A stretch of 6,079 bases of DNA from Pseudomonadota bacterium. GTDB lineage: Bacteria > Pseudomonadota > Gammaproteobacteria > Xanthomonadales > Xanthomonadaceae. Both the position numbers and the translations under genes were made by a program. Below, piece by piece: positions 1 through 3,187 of the stretch (positions are counted from its first letter, which is position 1; each line of letters begins with the position of its first letter). Under the pieces are notes generated by a model. That model was not told where the DNA came from. It did no database searches and saw nothing but the letters and a program-made list of their open reading frames with translations. The stretch spans positions 1-6,079 of the forward strand of contig JAEXNZ010000357.1 of assembly GCA_023439425.1 (NCBI GenBank). The letters run 5' to 3'.

Positions 1-363
1 GTAGTACACCGGATCCCCCAGCAGCACGCAGCCGGCCGCCCCGCGCTCCTGCAGCGCCGCCAGCGCGGCCCGCATCAATGCGCTGCCTACGCCCTGGCCT
101 TGGTGCAGGGGAGCCACCGAAATCGGCCCCAACCCGTACCAGCCTTCGCTGCCGTCGCTGAGCGTGACCGGTGACAAGGCGACATGACCGACTAGCGCAT
201 CCGCTTCTTCGGCCACCAGCGACACCGATAGCGCGCCGGCCGCGCGCAGTGCGTCGATGACGTCCTGCTCGGTGCCGTCGCGGTGGGGGGCGTTGGCAAA
301 CGCCTCGCGGGTCAGTGCATGGATGGCAGCGGCATCGGTCGCGCGCTCGGGACGGATCTGCAT
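1..363 (-). CDS. GNAT-family N-acetyltransferase, YhbS-type (3' end beyond window)
   Basis: The reading frame starts at the ATG whose complement is at 361-363 and stays open to base 1, giving 121 residues without a stop, so the C-terminus lies outside the window. The protein opens MQIRPERATDAAAIHAL, a typical GNAT beta1-alpha1 start. Residues 81-97 contain ISVAPLHQGQGVGSALM, the motif A acetyl-CoA pyrophosphate-binding loop (Q88-G-Q-G-V-G93). The last visible residues, LLGDPVYY (114-121), match the LGDP-x-x-Y block that in YhbS-like acetyltransferases precedes an F-G-F segment. The family transfers an acetyl group from acetyl-CoA to an amine; the substrate cannot be read from the sequence, and a cytoplasmic location is assumed. 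It is divergent from gcdH. No strong Shine-Dalgarno sequence precedes the ATG, but a TACAAT -10-like hexamer lies 29 bases upstream. The family call is firm; the YhbS subgroup is moderately sure. Confidence 0.9.
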   Translation of the reverse strand, partial: MQIRPERATDAAAIHALTREAFANAPHRDGTEQDVIDALRAAGALSVSLVAEEADALVGHVALSPVTLSDGSEGWYGLGPISVAPLHQGQGVGSALMRAALAALQERGAAGCVLLGDPVYY

Positions 364-392
364 GGCGGAAGGCTCTGCGACGGAATGTCGCC

Positions 393-398
393 ATTGTA
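393..398 (-). promoter_or_regulatory. -10-like box for the acetyltransferase gene
   Basis: Read on the minus strand, 398 to 393 is TACAAT, five of six matches to the sigma-70 -10 consensus. It would give a 5' leader of roughly 20 to 25 bases before the ATG at 363. No good -35 hexamer stands at 16-18 bases upstream, so this rests on the -10 alone. Confidence 0.4.
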
Positions 399-418
399 GG
401 CCCGTGCTGCGCCGTGCC

Positions 419-447
419 TTGGCCGGGTGGCGCGGAGCGCGGACAAT
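419..447 (+). promoter_or_regulatory. candidate sigma-70 promoter for gcdH
   Basis: TTGGCC at 419-424 (four of six to TTGACA) is separated by exactly 17 bases from GACAAT at 442-447 (four of six to TATAAT). Transcription would start near 454, giving a leader of about 28 bases before the gcdH ATG at 482. The site lies a few tens of bases from the divergent TACAAT box of the acetyltransferase, so the two promoters are nearly back to back. Confidence 0.4.
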
Positions 448-481
448 AGCCGCCTCTGCTGCTCTTCCCTGCCAGGTAGCC

Positions 482-1645
482 ATGTCCCTGAATCCGTATG
501 ACCTGTTCGATGTCCGTTCCCTGCTCAGCGAAGAGGAACGCGCGGTACAGGCCAGCGTGGCGCGTTTCACCGATGAACGCGTGCTGCCCATCATTGGCGA
601 CGCCTTCGACCAGGGCCGGTTCCCGGACGAACTGATTCCGGAAATCGCCTCGCTCGGGCTGCTGGGCTGCACCCTGCCGGAACAGTACGGTGGTGGCGGC
701 CTCAACGCGGTCAGCTACGGGTTGATCTGCCAGGAACTGGAGCGTGGCGATTCGGGCCTGCGCAGCTTCGTGTCGGTGCAGAGTTCGCTGTGCATGTACC
801 CGATCTTCGCCTATGGCAGCGAAGAGCAGCGGCTGCGCTGGCTGCCGGACATGGCCGCGGGCAAGGTGATCGGCTGCTTCGGCCTGACCGAGGCACACGG
901 CGGTTCGGACCCGGCGGCAATGAAGACGCGTGCGGTGCGTGACGGCGGCGACTGGCTGGTCAACGGCAGCAAGATGTGGATCACCAGCGGCCCGGTGGCC
1001 GACATCGCCATCGTCTGGGCGCACACCGATGACGGCATCCAGGGTTTCGTGCTGGAAAAGGGCATGCCTGGCTTCACGACCCAGGAGATCAAGCACAAGA
1101 TGAGCCTGCGCGCCTCGCTGACCGGCGCGCTGTTCTTCGACAACGTGCGCGTGCCCGAACGCAACCGCCTGCCCAACGTGCAGGGCCTGAAGGGGCCGCT
1201 GGGCTGCCTGACCCAGGCCCGCTACGGCATCAGCTGGGGCCCGATCGGCGCGGCGGTGGCCTGCCTGGATGAAGCGCTGGGCTACACCAAGGAACGCGTG
1301 CTGTTCGGACGGCCGGTGGCGGCCACGCAGAGCGCGCAGATCAAGCTGGCCGACATGGCGCGGCGGATCACCAGCGCGCAGCTGCTGGCATTGCAGCTGG
1401 GACGGTTGAAGGATGCCGGCCAGATGCAGCCGCAGCAGGTGAGCCTGGCCAAGTGGAACAACTGCCGCATGGCCATCGATATCGCCCGCGACTGCCGCGA
1501 CCTGCTGGGCGGGGCGGGCATCACCACCGAACACGTGGCGATCCGGCATGCGCTGAACCTGGAATCGGTGATTACCTACGAGGGCACCGAAACCGTGCAC
1601 CAGCTGGTGATCGGCCGCGAGCTGACCGGCATCAACGCGTTCTGA
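482..1645 (+). CDS. gcdH: glutaryl-CoA dehydrogenase (decarboxylating type)
   Basis: The product is a 387-residue cytoplasmic FAD enzyme of the acyl-CoA dehydrogenase family. It oxidises and decarboxylates glutaryl-CoA to crotonyl-CoA and CO2 in lysine, tryptophan and glutarate breakdown, passing electrons to ETF. Order seen: N-terminal helical domain (about 15-128), beta domain with the flavin-binding block GCFGLTEAHGGSD (131-143), and C-terminal helical domain. Residues known to be important in human GCDH are all present: Glu87 and Arg94 in LERGDSGLRS, Ser98 in SVQSS, and Tyr366 with the catalytic base Glu367 in TYEGTE (human Tyr369 and Glu370). The Glu87/Tyr pair favours the decarboxylating enzyme over the non-decarboxylating anaerobic form. 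The open frame extends back to 257, but that part overlaps the acetyltransferase and has no family similarity. MSLNPYDLFD at 482 is the proper start, with a weak AGG at 474-476 upstream. It ends facing trmL, with a REP pair between. Confidence 0.95.
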   Translation: MSLNPYDLFDVRSLLSEEERAVQASVARFTDERVLPIIGDAFDQGRFPDELIPEIASLGLLGCTLPEQYGGGGLNAVSYGLICQELERGDSGLRSFVSVQSSLCMYPIFAYGSEEQRLRWLPDMAAGKVIGCFGLTEAHGGSDPAAMKTRAVRDGGDWLVNGSKMWITSGPVADIAIVWAHTDDGIQGFVLEKGMPGFTTQEIKHKMSLRASLTGALFFDNVRVPERNRLPNVQGLKGPLGCLTQARYGISWGPIGAAVACLDEALGYTKERVLFGRPVAATQSAQIKLADMARRITSAQLLALQLGRLKDAGQMQPQQVSLAKWNNCRMAIDIARDCRDLLGGAGITTEHVAIRHALNLESVITYEGTETVHQLVIGRELTGINAF

Positions 1646-1655
1646 CGATCAGCAC

Positions 1656-1676
1656 GGCACGACCAACAGTCGTGCC
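1656..1676 (-). repeat. GTAG-headed REP (SMAG-like) hairpin, left member of inverted pair
   Basis: GGCACGAC (1656-1663) pairs perfectly with GTCGTGCC (1669-1676) around a five-base CAACA loop. The CTAC at 1677-1680 is the complement of a GTAG head, so on the minus strand the order is GTAG then hairpin. This is the arrangement described for SMAG REP elements of Stenotrophomonas. It starts 11 bases after the gcdH stop codon and may also act in transcription termination or mRNA 3'-end protection. Confidence 0.7.
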
Positions 1677-1691
1677 CTACCGGATCGGTAG
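1677..1691. repeat. palindromic junction of the REP pair
   Basis: CTACCGGATCGGTAG is a perfect inverted repeat (six-base arms, three-base centre). It is formed by the two GTAG heads meeting head to head, which marks the two flanking hairpins as one inverted dimer rather than two unrelated stem-loops. Confidence 0.7.
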
Positions 1692-1712
1692 GTATCGACC
1701 ATTGGTCGATAC
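1688..1712 (+). repeat. GTAG-headed REP (SMAG-like) hairpin, right member of inverted pair
   Basis: GTAG at 1688-1691 is followed directly by GTATCGACC (1692-1700), loop ATT, and GGTCGATAC (1704-1712), a perfect nine-base stem. TCTCTT follows on the plus strand, so the hairpin could also serve as a modest terminator for gcdH. It ends four bases before the trmL stop codon on the other strand, so both convergent transcripts would carry these stems at their 3' ends. Confidence 0.7.
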
Positions 1713-1716
1713 TCTC

Positions 1717-2193
1717 TTACACGCCGCCGGCAAACCCGTTCTGGCGCCAGGCTTCGTACATCACCACGGCCACCGTGTTGGACAGGTTCAAGCTGCGATT
1801 ATCCGGGCGCATCGGCAGGCGCAGCCGACGTCCGTGCGGAAGCGCGTCCAGCACATCCTGCGGCAGGCCGCGGGTCTCCGGGCCGAACAGGAAGGCGTCG
1901 CCGTCTTCGAACTGCTGGGTGTCATAGCGCACGCTGCCACGGGTACTGAGGGCGAACAGGCGCTTGGGGGCAATGCGCTGCAAAGCGGTGTCCAGGTCTG
2001 GATGCACCTGCAGTCGTGCGTACTCGTGATAGTCCAGGCCGGCGCGCTTGAGCTGCTTGTCGCTCAGGTCGAAACCGAGCGGTTCAATCAGGTGCAGCTG
2101 CGCGCCGGTGTTGGCGCAGAGGCGGATCACATTGCCGGTGTTCGGGGGAATTTCCGGCTGGAACAACACAACATGGAACTGAGGAGAGGTCAT
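1717..2193 (-). CDS. trmL: tRNA (cytidine/uridine-34-2'-O)-methyltransferase TrmL
   Basis: The product is a 158-residue SPOUT-class (SpoU) methyltransferase, the usual length for TrmL. The family uses S-adenosylmethionine to methylate the 2'-OH of the wobble nucleotide 34 of tRNA-Leu isoacceptors in the cytoplasm. Motif 1, PEIPPNTGNVIRLCANTG, spans 13-30. FGPETRGLP (103-111) and LPMRPDNRSLNLSN (126-139) form the trefoil-knot cofactor site, followed by VVMYEAWRQ. These blocks match E. coli TrmL closely. The frame is open to an ATG at 2217, eight codons earlier, but MTSPQFHVVLFQPEIPPN from 2193 aligns with the family start. A TACACT -10-like box at 2206-2201 would place the transcription start almost on the 2193 ATG, excluding the longer form. 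No Shine-Dalgarno sequence is visible. It converges with gcdH and lies downstream of the repeat-protein gene across a hairpin-rich gap, so a separate transcript is likely. Confidence 0.95.
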   Translation of the reverse strand: MTSPQFHVVLFQPEIPPNTGNVIRLCANTGAQLHLIEPLGFDLSDKQLKRAGLDYHEYARLQVHPDLDTALQRIAPKRLFALSTRGSVRYDTQQFEDGDAFLFGPETRGLPQDVLDALPHGRRLRLPMRPDNRSLNLSNTVAVVMYEAWRQNGFAGGV

Positions 2194-2200
2194 GGCACAA

Positions 2201-2206
2201 AGTGTA
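2201..2206 (-). promoter_or_regulatory. -10-like box close to trmL start
   Basis: On the minus strand 2206 to 2201 is TACACT, four of six to TATAAT and ending seven bases before the trmL ATG at 2193. If used, the transcript would be leaderless or nearly so, consistent with the missing Shine-Dalgarno sequence. No acceptable -35 hexamer is found at 16-18 bases, so support is modest. Confidence 0.3.
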
Positions 2207-2226
2207 CGCCGCGACATCTCACCGCT

Positions 2227-2286
2227 GGTACCTGCCGAACCGCTGGATCACGCCCCGGTAGGTACCGCAAGGATCGGCTTGCCGGT
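2227..2286. repeat. degenerate REP-like inverted repeats upstream of trmL
   Basis: GGTACCTGCCG (2227-2237) is repeated in inverted orientation as CGGTAGGTACC (2256-2266), ten of eleven matching. The right arm contains GTAG at 2258-2261. It is followed by a stem with one bulged base: ACCGCAAG (2264-2271) against CTTGCCGGT (2278-2286). The head-to-head GTAG-type layout resembles the intact REP pair near 1680 but is eroded, so this is a possible decayed relative, not a secure element. Confidence 0.35.
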
Positions 2287-2291
2287 CCTAA

Positions 2292-2350
2292 CGTCGCTTG
2301 CCGACGGCCCGAAGGGTGGCCGCCGAAGGCGGTCATACCGTTGGTCGGTA
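2292..2350 (-). terminator. cluster of small GC-rich hairpins after the repeat-protein gene
   Basis: Downstream of the stop codon at 2356 on the minus strand are several successive perfect stems: TACCG/CGGTA (2336-2340 with 2346-2350), CCGCC/GGCGG with a three-base loop (2320-2324 with 2328-2332), an overlapping alternative CGGCC/GGCCG (2305-2309 with 2318-2322), and CGTCG/CGACG (2292-2296 with 2302-2306). None is followed by a T run, so a classical intrinsic terminator is not proven. The position suggests a 3'-end or attenuation role between the repeat-protein gene and trmL. Confidence 0.35.
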
Positions 2351-2355
2351 CGCTG

Positions 2356-2823
2356 TTACGGACGGACCAGCACCGAAGCCGCATCGACTGCGAAGGCCTG
2401 CAGGTCACTCGGCGTCGGGCGCACCTGCAGGGTCGGCAGGCTGATGATCACTTCGTTGGCGACGGCGGTGGCCGCAGCAGCGAAGGTGCCCATGTAGTCG
2501 CGGTGGCTGTCCTGCTCGGCGGCCAGCGCTTCACGCTGTTCGGCGGTGGGACGCACTTCGACGGCGGCCAGGGTGGTCACCCGGCGGCTGTCGGCCAGTT
2601 CCTGGCGGTACTCGGCGATCTGGCCGGCGGTGGGACGCACTTCCACCAGTGCCAGGGTCGGGATCGGGCTGTTGCGTTCCCATTCGGCCTGGGCCAGCTG
2701 GTCGGCGGAGGGACGGACCTGGACGGTTTCCAGGGTGGTGATGGCGGAAGCGGCATGCACGTTCGAAGCAAACGCGGAGCCGGCAGCGATGGCGATGGCA
2801 ATTGCGATGGTCTTGGTGTTCAT
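2356..2823 (-). CDS. exported V-R-P motif repeat protein of unknown function
   Basis: This 155-residue protein is not recognised. It begins MNTKTIAIAIAIAAGSAF, a Sec-type signal peptide with one early lysine, a hydrophobic core and a likely cleavage after VHA (residue 24); no lipobox cysteine is present. The mature part is organised around a repeated motif: TLETVQVRPSADQ (30-42), TLALVEVRPTAGQ (56-68), TLAAVEVRPTAEQ (84-96), SLPTLQVRPTPSD (128-140) and a terminal SVLVRP (150-155) that ends on the last residue. The motif arginines (37, 63, 91, 135, 154) are 26, 28, 44 and 19 apart. The linkers between the first repeats are charged and probably helical; an Ala-rich stretch (115-122) fills the wider gap. 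There are no cysteines and no catalytic motif is apparent. A 19-base DNA repeat supports internal duplication. A periplasmic or secreted location is inferred. The gene is divergent from the M16 peptidase and has a candidate promoter at 2865-2893. Signal peptide and repeats make a real gene very likely; function is unknown. Confidence 0.85.
   Translation of the reverse strand: MNTKTIAIAIAIAAGSAFASNVHAASAITTLETVQVRPSADQLAQAEWERNSPIPTLALVEVRPTAGQIAEYRQELADSRRVTTLAAVEVRPTAEQREALAAEQDSHRDYMGTFAAAATAVANEVIISLPTLQVRPTPSDLQAFAVDAASVLVRP
2541..2559. repeat. 19-base direct repeat, copy 1 (inside repeat-protein gene)
   Basis: CGGCGGTGGGACGCACTTC is identical to 2625-2643. The 84-base offset equals 28 codons, the spacing of the second and third V-R-P motifs, so it encodes the same EVRPTA-type core and reflects internal duplication of the gene. 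Confidence 0.9.
2625..2643. repeat. 19-base direct repeat, copy 2 (inside repeat-protein gene)
   Basis: This is an exact copy of 2541-2559 that encodes the second V-R-P motif core. The flanking linker codons have diverged, so only the motif is conserved at DNA level. Confidence 0.9.
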
Positions 2824-2864
2824 GACGGGGCCTGTTTAGTGTTGGTGAGCAGTGGTGTGGTAGT

Positions 2865-2893
2865 AAGGTAGTACACCGAATCTGGGCTTGCAA
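2865..2893 (-). promoter_or_regulatory. candidate promoter for the V-R-P repeat protein
   Basis: On the minus strand TTGCAA (2893-2888; four of six to TTGACA) is followed after 17 bases by TACCTT (2870-2865; three of six to TATAAT). An A/T-rich stretch (AATCGAAAATTTC, about 2908-2896) sits just upstream and could act as an UP element. The leader would be about 35 bases. TACTAC nearby is an alternative -10 with poorer spacing. Confidence 0.4.
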
Positions 2894-2941
2894 GAGAAAT
2901 TTTCGATTGCGGTGTTTTGTTCAGCGCCCAGTCAGGTTGTG

Positions 2942-2973
2942 TTTGATCGCCTTCTGTCCGCACGGAGATCAAA
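2942..2973. repeat. inverted repeat TTTGATC / GATCAAA
   Basis: TTTGATC (2942-2948) is the exact complement of GATCAAA (2967-2973), and a smaller TCCG-CA-CGGA inverted repeat (2957-2966) lies between them. It could be a hairpin or an operator. The half-sites look like FNR-box halves (TTGAT/ATCAA), but the spacing is far too wide for an FNR site. Confidence 0.4.
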
Positions 2974-3082
2974 GCAGGACCCGTGCCAACTTTTTGCCAT
3001 TGATTTACAAGGGTTTTTCGCCTGAATCGCAGTGTCCGCTGTCCGGACACCTGTCCGATATGCAAGCCAGGACTGTCCGGAC
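2955..3082. promoter_or_regulatory. TGTCCG half-site cluster with two GTCCGGAC palindromes
   Basis: TGTCCG occurs on the plus strand at 2955/2956 (as CTGTCCG), 3033, 3040, 3052 and 3074. Two copies extend into the perfect palindrome GTCCGGAC (3041-3048 and 3075-3082, 34 bases apart). The first also sits in a seven-base stem, GTGTCCG (3032-3038) with CGGACAC (3044-3050). Such clustering between divergent genes and upstream of the peptidase -10 box suggests operators for a dimeric transcription factor. I do not recognise the regulator. Confidence 0.45.
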
Positions 3083-3150
3083 GCCGCGATGTGACGTCCC
3101 CTGAGAGCGGCAATGACTGTTGGCCGATGCCAGATTCAGTGGGGGCGGGC

Positions 3151-3156
3151 TAGGAT
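3151..3156 (+). promoter_or_regulatory. -10-like box for the M16 peptidase gene
   Basis: TAGGAT (four of six to TATAAT) lies 31 bases before the ATG at 3188 and downstream of the TGTCCG cluster. The hexamer 17 bases upstream, TGCCAG, is a poor -35, so the promoter may depend on an activator, or the true start may be elsewhere. Confidence 0.35.
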
Positions 3157-3176
3157 CGGCCTCCACTTTCACGACC

Positions 3177-3181
3177 AAGGA
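3177..3181 (+). promoter_or_regulatory. ribosome binding site that fixes the M16 start
   Basis: AAGGA ends six bases before the ATG at 3188. It is the clearest Shine-Dalgarno sequence in the window. It selects 3188 over the in-frame ATG at 3113, which lies upstream of the -10 box and would put non-signal sequence before the signal peptide. Confidence 0.75.
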
Positions 3182-3187
3182 CCCGGA

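Larger units (their letters stand above)
2824..3187. other. 364-base divergent intergenic region
   Basis: No convincing gene is present between the repeat-protein gene (minus) and the M16 peptidase gene (plus). Small open frames here lack ribosome binding sites and codon character. The region is less GC-rich than the genes, with an A/T-rich patch near 2893-2905. It holds a minus-strand promoter (2865-2893), an inverted repeat (2942-2973), the TGTCCG cluster (2955-3082) and the peptidase -10 box and ribosome binding site. Confidence 0.7.

Noticed and set aside
257..481. An N-terminal extension of the gcdH frame by 75 codons.
   Set aside because: It overlaps the acetyltransferase coding sequence, contains the likely promoter, and has no similarity to glutaryl-CoA dehydrogenase. 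The ATG at 482 places Arg94, Ser98 and Glu87 at the same numbers as in the human mature enzyme.
1453..2871. A plus-strand open frame of 472 codons covering the end of gcdH, the REP pair, trmL and the repeat-protein gene.
   Set aside because: It crosses four unrelated features in the opposite or a shifted frame, and trmL and the signal-peptide protein explain the sequence far better. Its peptide resembles no family.
2868..2882. GTAGTACACCGAATC nearly repeats the first 15 bases of the window (GTAGTACACCGGATC).
   Set aside because: The first copy encodes the conserved GDPVYY end of the acetyltransferase fragment in frame, so it is genuine coding sequence. The 14-of-15 match to a promoter region is probably coincidence, not a second assembly overlap.
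2943..2972. A possible FNR/CRP-type operator from the TTGAT and ATCAA halves.
   Set aside because: The halves are separated by about twenty bases rather than four, incompatible with a standard FNR dimer site.
2907..3104. A 65-codon plus-strand open frame in the divergent gap.
   Set aside because: No ribosome binding site, a composition unlike the neighbouring genes, and it runs through the palindrome cluster. It looks like chance.
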